Shown here: positions 1-11,341 of the stretch, in pieces
Position numbering within the stretch: position 1 is the first letter of the stretch
Layout: every line of letters begins with the position of its first letter
Assembly (NCBI GenBank): GCA_026399875.1
Contig: JAPLQF010000022.1
Coordinates: 62,001-126,000 of the forward strand
Source: Burkholderiales bacterium
GTDB taxonomy: Bacteria; Pseudomonadota; Gammaproteobacteria; Burkholderiales; Burkholderiaceae_E
DNA length: 64,000 nt
Direction: 5' to 3'
Notes under the pieces: model-generated
Databases searched by the model: none
Seen by the model: the letters and a program-made list of their open reading frames with translations, nothing else
Told to the model about the DNA's origin: nothing
Made by a program: the position numbers and the translations under genes

Positions 1-96
1 AACCGGGCGACCTGGCACTACGCGCTGAACGACTATCACGGACACCGTCGGCTGATGCATCGGATCACGCTTCAGGGATCACCGATCGCCTCCTGA
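1..96 (+). CDS. TauD/TfdA family dioxygenase, C-terminal fragment
   Basis: The window opens inside a gene. Frame 1 reads 31 codons to a TGA at 94-96. The visible peptide has the typical C-terminal signature of Fe(II)/2-oxoglutarate-dependent TauD/TfdA dioxygenases: an Arg, then W-H-Y-A and D-Y, then R-R-L-M-H-R-I-T and G. This part carries the last iron-ligand and 2-oxoglutarate-contacting Arg region of the fold. Members hydroxylate substrates such as taurine, alkyl sulfates or 2,4-D. The substrate here cannot be told from the fragment. The next gene on the same strand starts about 135 nt later. Confidence 0.72.
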   Translation, partial: NRATWHYALNDYHGHRRLMHRITLQGSPIAS

Positions 97-151
97 TCAG
101 CGGTGTTCATGACGATGTGCTTTGCTTGCTTTCCGACCTGACTGAAAAAGC

Positions 152-157
152 TATACT
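152..157 (+). promoter_or_regulatory. possible -10 element before the binding protein/kinase pair
   Basis: TATACT lies in the AT-richer gap upstream of the PhnD-like gene and resembles a sigma-70 -10 box. The best -35 candidate, TTGCTT at 126-131, is spaced 20 nt away, which is longer than ideal. This is only a weak candidate. Confidence 0.25.
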
Positions 158-231
158 GAATTGTTTCATTCCAGTCGAGAATGATTCAGTTTGGCTCTGT
201 ATTCGGTTTGGCTCTGTATAGCGAGGCTTCG

Positions 232-1086
232 ATGTCTGATCGACTTGGCAAGGTTTTTCAGTTGTTGATGGTGATTGCCTGTGGCGTGACATTTGCCTCA
301 ACCGTCAATGCCCAGACTGATAACCAGGGCCTGGTGATCGGCGCAGTCCCAAACATGAGCGCGAGGGTGGTGATTGCCCAATACCAACCGGTTCGCGATT
401 ATTTTCAGCGCACGCTCAAACAGCGCGTCGAGATTGCCACCTCGACCGATTTTCCGAGCTTCAGCCGCGAGACGCTCAAGGGCAATTACTCGATGGTCTT
501 CACGCCTGCAAATCTCGGGCGAGTCGCGCAGGTCGATGGCGGATGGTCGGTGCTTGCTTGCCTGGAGCCGGGAATTACTGCGGTTCTGGTTGGAATGGCC
601 GACAACCCGAATTCAAACCCCAACCAGCTCTCAGGCAAGTCGCTTGCCACGACCAATCCCTCTTCGCTGGTGGTGCAGGCCGGCTTGAAATGGTTGAAAG
701 AGCGCAAGCTTGAAGTCGGGCGCGATTACAAGATGTCGACGGTGCCCAACGACGACAGCCTGTTTGCGATCATGCGTTCCGGCGAGGCGCCGTTTGCCAT
801 GATGAGCAAGGGCGAATTCCTGGCCAAACCTGAACCGATGCGGCAATCGACGCGCATTGTCAGCGAAATGGAGATCGTCCCGGGCTTCTGGATCATGACC
901 AATCCGAAGATGCCGGTCGCGCAGCGACAACGCATCAAGGAGCTGCTTCTCGCGTTCCCCGACTCCGAGGAGGGCAAGGTGTTTTTCGCATCGCCGGGGC
1001 GCAGCGGTCTGAGCGCCGTCACCGATGCAGAGATGAAGGAACTTGATCCTTATCTCGACGCGACGAGAAAAGCCCTGGCCCCCTGA
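232..1086 (+). CDS. PhnD-type phosphate/phosphonate-like periplasmic substrate-binding protein
   Basis: This encodes a 284-residue periplasmic binding protein of the PhnD/SsuA/transferrin-like class. The ATG at 232 is preferred because it gives a clean Sec signal peptide: Arg and Lys near the start, a hydrophobic core, then an A-x-A-type cut before Gln. An upstream in-frame ATG at 181 would add 17 non-signal residues. The body shows family features: a [12 protein letters not shown] first strand, Y-x-P-V-R-D-Y, a T-D-F-P-S-F pocket segment, and a later N-P-S-S-L motif. The hybrid histidine kinase begins 22 nt downstream. No ABC permease or ATPase is nearby, so the protein more likely presents a ligand to the kinase than feeds a transporter. 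Phosphonate or phosphite binding is a family possibility, not shown. Confidence 0.8.
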   Translation: MSDRLGKVFQLLMVIACGVTFASTVNAQTDNQGLVIGAVPNMSARVVIAQYQPVRDYFQRTLKQRVEIATSTDFPSFSRETLKGNYSMVFTPANLGRVAQVDGGWSVLACLEPGITAVLVGMADNPNSNPNQLSGKSLATTNPSSLVVQAGLKWLKERKLEVGRDYKMSTVPNDDSLFAIMRSGEAPFAMMSKGEFLAKPEPMRQSTRIVSEMEIVPGFWIMTNPKMPVAQRQRIKELLLAFPDSEEGKVFFASPGRSGLSAVTDAEMKELDPYLDATRKALAP

Positions 1087-1108
1087 CCGCCTGAGAACAG
1101 TCAAGACG

Positions 1109-3094
1109 ATGTTTGCGAGGCTTGGCTTTCGAGCCAAACTGATTCTGCTGGGTGTGGCGCTGCAACTGGCTACGCTGGGGATCATTGTTTTCGCTGCCTC
1201 CCTCCTGATCGACCGGTATCTCGAGGCATCGCTCGCCGAACGCGGCGCTGAACTCAAGCCTCTGCTCAACGCGAGCCTGGCAACGCCGATGGCGCAACGC
1301 GATTACGCATCGGTTGAGGCCATCCTGGCAGAAGCGGTCTCGGTTGATGGCATTTGTTCAATCTCGGTTTTCGACAATCGAGGGCGACTGATTGCATCAG
1401 CAGGCGAGGAAGTACCGGCGGCTGGCGCGTCGATCGACTTGCCGAGCAGTCAGATCAGTTCGAAGCAGCTCGAGTTTGCCAGTGCGATCAGGCTGGCTGG
1501 CCAGCCCCTTGGGGAAACCCGGTTTTCGCTCTCAAGAACATCGCTCGTCGATGCGCGTCAAACCCTGCTGTCGAGCCTGGCGCTGATCACCCTCGCGGGG
1601 CTCGGCCTGTTTATCGGCTTGCTGGTGGCAGGCTCCTATTCTCTGACGCGGCCGATCGAAGCCCTGATTACTGCCAGCAAGGCGATTCGCGATGGCAATT
1701 TCGCGATCACCTTGCCCCGCGCGCGGGGCGATCAGATCGGGGCACTCATCGATGCCTTCGGGCGAATGTCGCAGGAAGTGCGACGCAAGATCGATGAGTT
1801 GACCGTCAGTGAGGCGATGCAGCGAAAATATCTGCAACTGTCAGTGCAGAAGCAGGCGCAAGCTGAAGCCGCAATGAAGAAGGCGGACCTGGCAAACCGG
1901 GCGAAGAGTGAGTTCGTTGCAAACATGAGTCACGAAATTCGCACACCGATGAATGCCATTCTGGGGTTTGCTGAACTGATTCGCGACACCCCACTGACAG
2001 CGACCCAAGCCGAATACATCGACACCATCCGCTCATCTGGCGATTCACTGCTTGCGATCATCAACGATATCCTCGACCTGTCGAAGGTCGAGGCAGGTGA
2101 ACTCAGACTTCAGATCGAAGCATTCAGCTCTGCTGCGCTGGCCAGAAAAATCGATGCGCTGTTTCGCGAGCAATGCCGTGCCAAGGACATTGCTCTGCAG
2201 ATCGGCTTCGATGACCAGATGCCGGCCCGATTGCTTGCCGATGTCGGCCGTATCGAGCAGGTACTGATCAATCTTGTTTCGAACGCGATCAAGTTCACAC
2301 CGCAGGGCATGGTCGGGGTCACGATCGGGCAGGGCCTGTCGCAAGGCGCTGACTGCACAGTCGAGGTGACGGTATCTGACACCGGGATAGGCATCGGCGA
2401 AGACGATCTGCCTCTCCTCTTTCGTCCGTTTGTTCAGGCCGATGGCTCGATTACCCGGCGCTTCGGGGGAACCGGGCTGGGTCTGGCGATTTCGAAACGG
2501 CTGGTCGAATTGATGGGGGGGCAGATCTCGGTACGCAGCCAGCCTGGTGCGGGATCAACCTTCAGCTTCACGGTGGTCTGCCAGTATCTGGTGATGGCCG
2601 ACGAGCAAAGTGAGTCAAACCTCCCTCGCATTGGATCGTCGGACGCATTGGTCCTGAAAGATGAGCTTGGCGAGGAGGGTTCCTATATCGGGTTGCTGCG
2701 CGACAGGAAGGTCTTGCTGGTCGAGGACAACGCGGTCAACGCGCTGGTTGCAAGGGGATTCCTGTCAGCCCTCAACATGCATGTCACGGTGGCGGAAAAT
2801 GGACACCAGGCGATCCGCCAGGTCTCGGATCAGGACTTCGATATCGTTCTGATGGATCTGCAGATGCCTGAAATGAACGGCTTCGATGCGGCTAAAGCGA
2901 TCCTGACGCAACTGCGCGATCGGGCACCCCCGATCGTTGCCTGCTCGGCTTCGGTCATGGATCAGGACAAACAGGCATGCCTTGAGGTCGGAATGGTCGA
3001 TCACATCGCCAAACCGATCGTGCGGGCTCAATTGATCGAGACCCTGATTCGATGGACGAGGCGTGACGAGGCGGGAAACCGCGGTGAACCCTGA
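1109..3094 (+). CDS. hybrid sensor histidine kinase with receiver domain
   Basis: This is a 661-residue membrane kinase. The ATG at 1109 is chosen because it immediately precedes the first transmembrane helix (about residues 8-35). Order of parts: TM1, a periplasmic segment of roughly 120 residues, TM2 (about 155-180), HAMP, a short coiled coil, HisKA with phospho-acceptor His275 in S-H-E-I-R-T-P-M-N, a HATPase_c domain with N-box V-S-N-A-I-K-F and G-boxes D-T-G-I-G-I and G-G-T-G-L-G-L, and a C-terminal receiver with E-D-N and phospho-acceptor Asp583 in [10 protein letters not shown]. No HPt domain or partner regulator is visible. The upstream binding-protein gene is only 22 nt away. A periplasmic receptor feeding a hybrid kinase, as in TorT/TorS, is inferred. 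Confidence 0.9.
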   Translation: MFARLGFRAKLILLGVALQLATLGIIVFAASLLIDRYLEASLAERGAELKPLLNASLATPMAQRDYASVEAILAEAVSVDGICSISVFDNRGRLIASAGEEVPAAGASIDLPSSQISSKQLEFASAIRLAGQPLGETRFSLSRTSLVDARQTLLSSLALITLAGLGLFIGLLVAGSYSLTRPIEALITASKAIRDGNFAITLPRARGDQIGALIDAFGRMSQEVRRKIDELTVSEAMQRKYLQLSVQKQAQAEAAMKKADLANRAKSEFVANMSHEIRTPMNAILGFAELIRDTPLTATQAEYIDTIRSSGDSLLAIINDILDLSKVEAGELRLQIEAFSSAALARKIDALFREQCRAKDIALQIGFDDQMPARLLADVGRIEQVLINLVSNAIKFTPQGMVGVTIGQGLSQGADCTVEVTVSDTGIGIGEDDLPLLFRPFVQADGSITRRFGGTGLGLAISKRLVELMGGQISVRSQPGAGSTFSFTVVCQYLVMADEQSESNLPRIGSSDALVLKDELGEEGSYIGLLRDRKVLLVEDNAVNALVARGFLSALNMHVTVAENGHQAIRQVSDQDFDIVLMDLQMPEMNGFDAAKAILTQLRDRAPPIVACSASVMDQDKQACLEVGMVDHIAKPIVRAQLIETLIRWTRRDEAGNRGEP

Positions 3095-3128
3095 GTTGAG
3101 CCGGCGCGTCGGTTCGATCGTCCTGCCG

Positions 3129-3152
3129 ACTGCGGCACGAGGGTGCCGCAGT
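3129..3152. terminator. bidirectional hairpin terminator
   Basis: A perfect 10-bp inverted repeat (ACTGCGGCAC / GTGCCGCAGT) with a GAGG loop sits between the converging ends of the kinase and the enoate-reductase-like gene. There is no long T-run on either side, so it may act as a weak terminator or mRNA end stabiliser for both genes. Confidence 0.6.
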
Positions 3153-3163
3153 TATCCGGCGGG

Positions 3164-5245
<2,082 letters not shown>

Positions 5246-5335
5246 TCAGCCGGAACTGACACGGCATTCTGGCGACGGCTGTGGCAATATCGACGGGCTT
5301 CTGAATTCATAGACCGCCATGAGGGAGATAGAACG

Positions 5336-6655
5336 ATGAATAATTTCACAGTGAAAGCCAAGACCGGTTTCGGTCTGAACCCACTCGACGAACTTAACGA
5401 TCTGCGTATGTCCGAGGCAGCGATGCCTTTGCTCGAGCATGTGCGCCGATTTGTCACCGACACGGTCGAGCCGATGTCCGAGAAATTCGAAAAGCTCGGC
5501 GAAGGCCGTGCCGATCGCTGGAGCTACGCGCCGGGTCAGCTCGAGCTGCTCGAAGCCGCCAAGGATCAGGCGAAAAAGGAAGGTCTGTGGAATTTCTTCC
5601 TGCCCGATGCCGAAACCGGCGAAGGCCTGAAGAACCTCGACTATGCCTACATTGCAGCCGTCCTCGGTCGCAATCGCATGGCCTCCGAGACCATGAACTG
5701 CGCCGCGCCCGATACCGGCAATATGGAAGTTCTCGAGCGCGTTGGAACCCCCGCCCAGAAAGAGCGTTGGCTCAAGCCGCTGCTGGCCGGCGAGATCCGT
5801 TCGGCCTATGCCATGACCGAACCGCATCGCGCATCGTCCGATGCCAAGAATATCGGCATGCAGGCCGTGCTTGAAGGCGACGAATGGGTGCTCAACGGTG
5901 AGAAGTTCTACATCTCGGGTGCCGGTGATCCGCGCTGCAAGATCATGATCACGATGTGCAAGACCAGCCCTGATGCGCCGGCCCACAAGCAGCAGTCGCA
6001 GATCCTGGTTCCGATCGACACACCCGGTGTCAAGATTCTTGGCCCGATGTGCGTCTTCGGCGAAGACGACGCGCCCCATGGCCATATGCACATCAAGTTC
6101 GACAATGTGCGCGTCCCGAAAGACAACATGCTGCTCGGCGAAGGTCGTGGCTTCGAGATTTCGCAGGTTCGCCTCGGCCCGGGTCGGATTCACCACTGCA
6201 TGCGCTCGATTGGCAGCGCCGAAAAAGCGCTTGAGCTGATGGTCACTCGCGGTCTGTCGCGCGAAGCCTTCGGCAAGAAGCTGGTGCATCTTGGCGGCAA
6301 TATCGAGATCATCTCGCGCGCCCGGATCGAGATCGAATCGATGCGCCTGATGGTGCTCAAGGCCGCCAAGGCCATGGATGTGCTGGGTAATCGTGAGGCC
6401 CGCATCTGGGTTCACATGGTCAAGGCCCTGGTGCCCGAGCGTGTCTGCCAGATCATCGACCAGGCCATCCAGATGCATGGCGCAACCGGTGTGTCGCAGT
6501 GGACCCCGCTGGCTCGCATGTATACCCAGCAGCGCACATTGCGTCTGGCCGACGGTCCGGACGAAGTGCATCACCTGGTGGTCGGTCGCAACGAAGTGCG
6601 CCGCTATGAAGGTGGCGAGGAGGACACCAGCAGCGCAGCAGTGTTCCGCAGCTGA
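5336..6655 (+). CDS. acyl-CoA dehydrogenase family protein (ACAD10/11-like)
   Basis: This 439-residue flavoprotein is expected to oxidise an acyl-CoA to the enoyl-CoA and pass electrons to ETF. The middle domain has A-Y-A-M-T-E-P and then W-V-L-N-G-E-K-F-Y-I-S-G, the FAD-contacting beta domain. The C-terminal helical domain has R-E-A-F-G-K, Q-M-H-G-A-T-G-V-S and L-A-D-G-P-D-E-V-H-H, which is typical of the ACAD10/11 subgroup. The start ATG follows a GAGGGAGATAGAACG ribosome site. It is divergent from the FadH-type reductase, so the two may share control. Chain-length specificity cannot be read from the sequence. Confidence 0.9.
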   Translation: MNNFTVKAKTGFGLNPLDELNDLRMSEAAMPLLEHVRRFVTDTVEPMSEKFEKLGEGRADRWSYAPGQLELLEAAKDQAKKEGLWNFFLPDAETGEGLKNLDYAYIAAVLGRNRMASETMNCAAPDTGNMEVLERVGTPAQKERWLKPLLAGEIRSAYAMTEPHRASSDAKNIGMQAVLEGDEWVLNGEKFYISGAGDPRCKIMITMCKTSPDAPAHKQQSQILVPIDTPGVKILGPMCVFGEDDAPHGHMHIKFDNVRVPKDNMLLGEGRGFEISQVRLGPGRIHHCMRSIGSAEKALELMVTRGLSREAFGKKLVHLGGNIEIISRARIEIESMRLMVLKAAKAMDVLGNREARIWVHMVKALVPERVCQIIDQAIQMHGATGVSQWTPLARMYTQQRTLRLADGPDEVHHLVVGRNEVRRYEGGEEDTSSAAVFRS

Positions 6656-6675
6656 GTCTCAGGCTGAGTTTGAAG

Positions 6676-6704
6676 CGGGGCGGGTCGATTATCGACCCGC
6701 CCCG
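6676..6704. terminator. strong hairpin terminator after acyl-CoA dehydrogenase
   Basis: A near-perfect inverted repeat of about 13 bp, CGGGGCGGGTCGA pairing with TCGACCCGCCCCG around a TTA loop, lies 20 nt past the acyl-CoA dehydrogenase stop. A short T-containing stretch (GTCGTTTC) follows. It separates this gene from the convergent VWA gene. Confidence 0.65.
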
Positions 6705-6782
6705 TGTCGTTTCAGGCCAGCGGCAAATGATAAACGGCGAGGTATTCGCCGGTCGTAACAGGGATTGACTGGTGGGGATTGG

Positions 6783-8243
6783 CTAGTCGTAAGCCAGCAT
6801 CACATCGTCGACAGCCCGCTCGAGATCGGCTGCGGTGGCGCAGTGATAGAGCTTCGTGATGAGTGGTTCATAACGCAGCATGCAACTGTCGCCAGTCCCC
6901 CATCTCATCGGCGGCTCGGGGCACAACCAGACCAGGCGCTTTGCGCGGTCTGCTATTTCCTGAACGATATCGAGCCTTGGGTCGCTGTGATTCGAGCGGC
7001 CATCACCGAGAATGATCACGGTCGTGCGTCGATCGATGCTGTCGAAGTAGCTCTCCTGCAACTCGGCCAGTGCCTGCCCGTAATCGGTGCTGCCCGAACC
7101 GGCAACATCGACGATGCGATCCATGGCGGCTTCGGGCGAGAGGCGGGCGAGAATATCGCCGACGTCATGCAGCTTGTTGGAGAAGGCAAAGGTCTCGACG
7201 TCCGAGACTTCGTCGCGCAGTGTGTGCAGAAACAGAAGCAGGAAACGCACATAGCTTGCGACTGACCCTGAGACGTCGCAGATCGCGACGATCTTAGGGC
7301 GATCCTTGCGCTTGGTTCGCCAGACAAGGTCGACTGGCACCCAATCATTGGCTGCGCTCGCCCGCAGCGTGCGGCCAATGTCGAGGCGACCTCGATTGCG
7401 GATGCGCCTTTTGCGCGAGTGCCTCACTGCCAGCCGTTTAGCCATGCGGGCAACGATGAACTTCATTCGCTCAAGGTCACGGTACTCGAGCTGGTCAATC
7501 GAGCGGTTGGCGATGGTGTCGTTCATGAAGTTTTCGGTGGCGCTGCGACCGAAGACCTCATAACGCTGTTTGATGTGCGCACGAGCCTGCTGCTGAACCG
7601 CCATTCGCGCATCGATCAGCTCCTGCGCCTGCGCCTGCGATGAGGGCGATGGATCGTCGAGCTTTTCGAGGAGCCTGCGCTCAAGCGCCTCGACACCGAG
7701 TTGCTCAAGCATGCGACGCACGAAATAGCCGGTCTGCGAAGCAAAGCGGATCTCGTCGGCGCCGACCGCAGTGGCCGCCTTTTGCATCGCCATCGCTACC
7801 TGAGCCGGATTCTTGTTGCTTGCCAGCGCCAGGAAACGTCCGATCTGGTCGGCGTCCGGATCACCTCCGGCGGCATCTGCTGGTGTGTCGTTGCTGAAAG
7901 CCGGCGAGTCCTGATCGTCGTTGCCCTGGCCCTGTGACTCTCCCTGACCGGGCATCAGATTTGAATTGTCTTCGCCCTCGGCCGAGTCGGCATTCGGGTC
8001 GTCCTGCTGCTCACGCCTGGGCGAGGTCTCGACAGTCTTGAAGAAGACATCGAAGAGGTGGTCGTGAAGGACTTTCTCTTCTTCCGACTTTGCCAGCACC
8101 ATCGACAGTGATGTCTTCATCACCTCCCGATCGGCATAGCCCACCAGCGCAACCGTACGGGCTGCGTCGATGGCTTCGGTACTCGAGACATCGGCACCGG
8201 CCGAGCGCAAGGCCCGGATGAACCGTGTCAGCGCACGTTCCAT
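6783..8243 (-). CDS. VWA domain protein, CoxE-like
   Basis: This 486-residue protein has a C-terminal von Willebrand A domain. The MIDAS motif is intact: D-V-S-G-S near residue 315, then a conserved Thr/Asp region (G-S-T-D-Y) and I-I-L-G-D-G-R-S-N. The first half is acidic and low-complexity around residues 80-135 (D/E/Q/G rich). CoxE proteins work with CoxD-type MoxR ATPases in maturing molybdenum hydroxylases such as CO dehydrogenase, and other MoxR/VWA pairs act as metal-insertion chaperones. The start ATG is one base from the end of the MoxR gene upstream, so the two are translationally linked. No hydroxylase structural genes are visible in the window. Confidence 0.85.
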   Translation of the reverse strand: MERALTRFIRALRSAGADVSSTEAIDAARTVALVGYADREVMKTSLSMVLAKSEEEKVLHDHLFDVFFKTVETSPRREQQDDPNADSAEGEDNSNLMPGQGESQGQGNDDQDSPAFSNDTPADAAGGDPDADQIGRFLALASNKNPAQVAMAMQKAATAVGADEIRFASQTGYFVRRMLEQLGVEALERRLLEKLDDPSPSSQAQAQELIDARMAVQQQARAHIKQRYEVFGRSATENFMNDTIANRSIDQLEYRDLERMKFIVARMAKRLAVRHSRKRRIRNRGRLDIGRTLRASAANDWVPVDLVWRTKRKDRPKIVAICDVSGSVASYVRFLLLFLHTLRDEVSDVETFAFSNKLHDVGDILARLSPEAAMDRIVDVAGSGSTDYGQALAELQESYFDSIDRRTTVIILGDGRSNHSDPRLDIVQEIADRAKRLVWLCPEPPMRWGTGDSCMLRYEPLITKLYHCATAADLERAVDDVMLAYD

Positions 8244-9137
8244 TTACGATGCCGCACCGGGTCCTGTGACAGCCGCATGAGTCAATGAATCGAGCTTTCC
8301 GTCGAGCGAGATGACGTCGGTCTGGCGCTTGAGCAGGACACTTAGCGTCGAGCGAACCAGCGCGGGGTCGAGCGCCTCGGCATGCATCAGCAGAAGGGTA
8401 CGCGCCCAATCGACAGTTTCGCTGATCGACGGCAGTTTGCGGATGTCCTGCTCGCGCAGCGATTGAACAAAGTCGACCATCTGCTTGAGAAGGGACTGCG
8501 CAATATCGGGGACACGTGCCCTCACGATCTGTTGCTCGCGGTCGGCATCGGGGAAGCCCACATGCAGATGCAGGCAACTGCGCTTGAGCGCATCAGCAAG
8601 GACTTCAAGCAGCAGTGCTTCGAACGCCTCATCCGACTTGTCGATCTCGTCGATCAGCAGGACCGAGCCGCCTTCCTGCTCCATGGCTTTGAGGACCGGG
8701 CGTGGGGCGAGAAATTCGCGTGAGAAAAAGAGGTCGCGAAACCCTGCGAGTTTGCCAAGCGAGGCCTCGATCGAGTCGGCATCGCCGATGAGGTGATTGA
8801 TCTTGTCTTTCAGAACCTGGGTATAGAGCAGCTGTTTGCCGTACTGCCACTCATACAGCGCCTTGCTCTCATCGAGCCCTTCGTAACACTGCAGCCGCAG
8901 CAGCGGATAGCTCAGCGCCCTGGCAATACAGACCGCCATGTCGGTCTTTCCAACGCCTGCCGGACCTTCGACCAGCACCGGCTTGCGAAGATGGTGAGCC
9001 AGGTACAAGGCTGTTGAGATTGACGGCGTCGAGATATAGCCCGCCGAGGCGAGCGCGGCGGTCACAGCATCGATCGATGCGAAGCCCAATTGATCGGAAG
9101 CGGATACAGGGGAGGGGAGTCGCGACGATGAGGTCAT
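8244..9137 (-). CDS. MoxR family AAA+ ATPase, CoxD-like
   Basis: This AAA+ ATPase has Walker A G-P-A-G-V-G-K-T, Walker B V-L-L-I-D-E-I-D-K-S-D and a sensor/lid region ending in a helical domain. From the ATG at 9137 it is 297 residues. An upstream ATG at 9203 would add 22 residues unlike the family, and neither start has a strong ribosome site. MoxR proteins remodel partners carrying VWA domains, and the adjoining VWA gene (6783-8243) is the obvious partner. The chromosomal context includes a MocA-like nucleotidyltransferase 4.5 kb away, which weakly supports a molybdo-enzyme maturation role. Confidence 0.85.
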   Translation of the reverse strand: MTSSSRLPSPVSASDQLGFASIDAVTAALASAGYISTPSISTALYLAHHLRKPVLVEGPAGVGKTDMAVCIARALSYPLLRLQCYEGLDESKALYEWQYGKQLLYTQVLKDKINHLIGDADSIEASLGKLAGFRDLFFSREFLAPRPVLKAMEQEGGSVLLIDEIDKSDEAFEALLLEVLADALKRSCLHLHVGFPDADREQQIVRARVPDIAQSLLKQMVDFVQSLREQDIRKLPSISETVDWARTLLLMHAEALDPALVRSTLSVLLKRQTDVISLDGKLDSLTHAAVTGPGAAS

Positions 9138-9304
9138 CTGGAATCGGCGACAGCGGTCGCGCAGGAGGGGAACCAGACCGAGTTTAACGCAGCCGATCGC
9201 CATGCCCGCGCAGGCGTTTCAGTTCTGCGGTGCTGCTCGAAGCCATTCGACCCGGATCGGTCGCGGGTGGTGATACCTGCGGTCGTTCGATACGCCGATG
9301 AGCG

Positions 9305-10504
9305 CTACATCAGCGCGTCCAGCGCGCTGGCGAACGCTCTTGCGACCGGCTCCAGAATCGCCGGGCTGGTGGTTTGTGGGCCGTCGGTCGGCGTATGAAA
9401 AAAGCGATGTGATCCGGCCATGCCGAAAAAATCGCGATAGCCGGCCGCTTTGACATCACGCAGTTCGCCGATTGCTTCTTTATCGGCAACGAATCGCACG
9501 GCATCGATTTGCCGGAACGGCTCGCTGATCATCGTCTGCATCGAGGGGCTCATTACCAGCCGTCGCGCAGCACTGTCGACCGAACCGTCGGTGCGCCAGC
9601 CATCGCCATCCCGCGCCCACTGATGGCAGGCGTTCGAGGCGCCAAGGTGGATCCATGCCTTGACCGCAGACGGCGGCGGTGCGCCATCGCGCAGAAAGGA
9701 CTCCATGCCACCGTGTCCGATTTCGTGTCCTGCAGTCGCAACGAATACGAGATTGGATTGGCACTGCCGGCCGGCGGCATGGCGCGCCAGCGCCAGAAAG
9801 CTGGCAATGCCGGGAGCGCGCTCGCCGGTACTGACAAACCAGCTGGTGACCGGTGTCGAGATGACAATCGTCTGCGATGCACCCCGATCGAGGCGCCCGA
9901 TCAGGTTGCGCCCTGGAACGTTTCGCCGGTACCGGCCCGCGACATCGATCGATATCAGGGTGCCATCGTTCAGGGCCTTGGCGAGCAGCGGCTTGTGGCG
10001 CGCGGCGACCACGATCACCGGTACCGGCCAGGGAGCATCTTCCTGGTTGGCGTTATAAGTGAAGATATCGTCGGCCGGATTGTCGATGGTGATCACGATG
10101 GCCGTGGGATTGCGTCGGGAGGCCTGACCAATCGCTGATCGGTGCGAATCATTGAGGTAGGCGCTGCGATCGTGCGGCAGCTGAACCCAGATCAGTTTTC
10201 CTGCCGCATCGGCTTCGTCGCTCAGCCTTGCCGACAGACTGAATGTCGCGAGATCTTCCGGCAACCACCAGTGTGGAAAGGCCTCCAGCGCAGTATCGCC
10301 AATGCGCATCTGTGCATGCTCGAGTTCATATTGCCGGGGCATCGTCAGCGCCTGGGAGTCGACCTGATATCCGGCGGCACCGAGCTCAAGTTCAATCCAT
10401 GACATGGCTGCCTCGGCACCGTGACTGCCGTAGCGATGGACACCAAAACCGGCGTAGCGCTCGACGTCGCGATAGAGCGCTGCGCCCGACAGGGGGTCTG
10501 ACAT
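9305..10504 (-). CDS. M28-like metallopeptidase fold protein with altered metal site
   Basis: This 399-residue protein resembles M28 peptidases with a PA-domain-like insert. It shows N-L-I-G-R-L-D, then a strand I-V-I-S-T, then P-G-I-A-S-F-L-A-L-A-R and the N-L-V-F-V-A-T-A-G strand-turn. Canonical M28 enzymes have H-x-D after the first strand and G-E-E after the second. Here the first is S-T-P-V-T-S-W without the His/Asp pair, and the second reads G-H-E-I-G-H (His260, Glu261, His264), which is an H-E-x-x-H arrangement. No signal peptide is seen. It may be a divergent hydrolase with a rebuilt metal site or a non-peptidase member. It is divergent from the nitroreductase gene. Confidence 0.6.
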   Translation of the reverse strand: MSDPLSGAALYRDVERYAGFGVHRYGSHGAEAAMSWIELELGAAGYQVDSQALTMPRQYELEHAQMRIGDTALEAFPHWWLPEDLATFSLSARLSDEADAAGKLIWVQLPHDRSAYLNDSHRSAIGQASRRNPTAIVITIDNPADDIFTYNANQEDAPWPVPVIVVAARHKPLLAKALNDGTLISIDVAGRYRRNVPGRNLIGRLDRGASQTIVISTPVTSWFVSTGERAPGIASFLALARHAAGRQCQSNLVFVATAGHEIGHGGMESFLRDGAPPPSAVKAWIHLGASNACHQWARDGDGWRTDGSVDSAARRLVMSPSMQTMISEPFRQIDAVRFVADKEAIGELRDVKAAGYRDFFGMAGSHRFFHTPTDGPQTTSPAILEPVARAFASALDALM

Positions 10505-10608
10505 GACGGTGCTCCTCGAGATTGATGGTGTCGCATTGTCGGTTTTCGGCGACTTGGTGAGAAGATCGCACTATTCCAAGTACCAAAACAAGCCTTGAGG
10601 AGACCGTC

Positions 10609-11283
10609 ATGAATACCTATGAAGCTGTTGCCAGCCGGCGCTCGATCCGCGCCTATCTCGATAAGCCGGTCGAGGGCGATGTGATCCGCCGGGTGTTGAC
10701 TGCGGCGTCGCGATCGGCTACCGGCGGCAATCTCCAGCCCTGGCATATCGATGTGGTGGCAGGCGAGCCGCTCGCCAGACTCAAGGACATCATGCGTACG
10801 CGGGTTGTCGAGGCACCCGCCGGCGACCCGGTCAAGGACTACAGCATTTATCCGCCCGAGCTGGTGGCGCCGTACCGCGATTATCGCTTTCAGGTCGGCG
10901 AAGACATGTATGCGCTGCTTGGCATTCCGCGTGAAGACAAGGCTGCGAGGCTTCAGTGGTTCGCGCGAAATTATCAGTTCTTTGGCGCGCCGCTTGCTCT
11001 GTTCTGCACGGTCGATCGGCGAATGGGACTGCCCCAGTGGTCAGACCTCGGCATGTATCTGCAGACCGTGATGCTGCTGCTACGAGAAGAGGGGCTCGAC
11101 AGTTGTGCCCAGGAATGCTGGGCGGTGTATCCGCAGACCATCACGAGTTTTCTTGGCACACCGGCAGAGCGCATGCTCTTTACTGGTATGGCTATTGGTT
11201 TTCGGGACGACAGCCATCCGATCAATAAGCTTGTCACACGACGCGCGCCGCTCGAGACTTTCGCCAGGTTTCATGGGGTTTGA
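10609..11283 (+). CDS. nitroreductase family protein
   Basis: This 224-residue FMN-dependent oxidoreductase starts with the family hallmark S-R-R-S-I-R-A-Y (phosphate-binding Arg cluster) and continues with S-A-T-G-G-N-L-Q-P-W, the usual FMN contact. The C-terminal G-x-A-I-G-F motif matches the nitroreductase fold. A GAGGAGACC ribosome site precedes the ATG. These enzymes reduce nitroaromatics, quinones or enones using NAD(P)H, and the natural substrate is unknown here. An SDR gene follows 58 nt downstream on the same strand, so the two may be co-transcribed. Confidence 0.88.
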   Translation: MNTYEAVASRRSIRAYLDKPVEGDVIRRVLTAASRSATGGNLQPWHIDVVAGEPLARLKDIMRTRVVEAPAGDPVKDYSIYPPELVAPYRDYRFQVGEDMYALLGIPREDKAARLQWFARNYQFFGAPLALFCTVDRRMGLPQWSDLGMYLQTVMLLLREEGLDSCAQECWAVYPQTITSFLGTPAERMLFTGMAIGFRDDSHPINKLVTRRAPLETFARFHGV

Positions 11284-11341
11284 GAGGCAGTCGGCATTCG
11301 ACTCGAAAAAAATTTCAGCATTGAACTGAAGGAGACGACTC

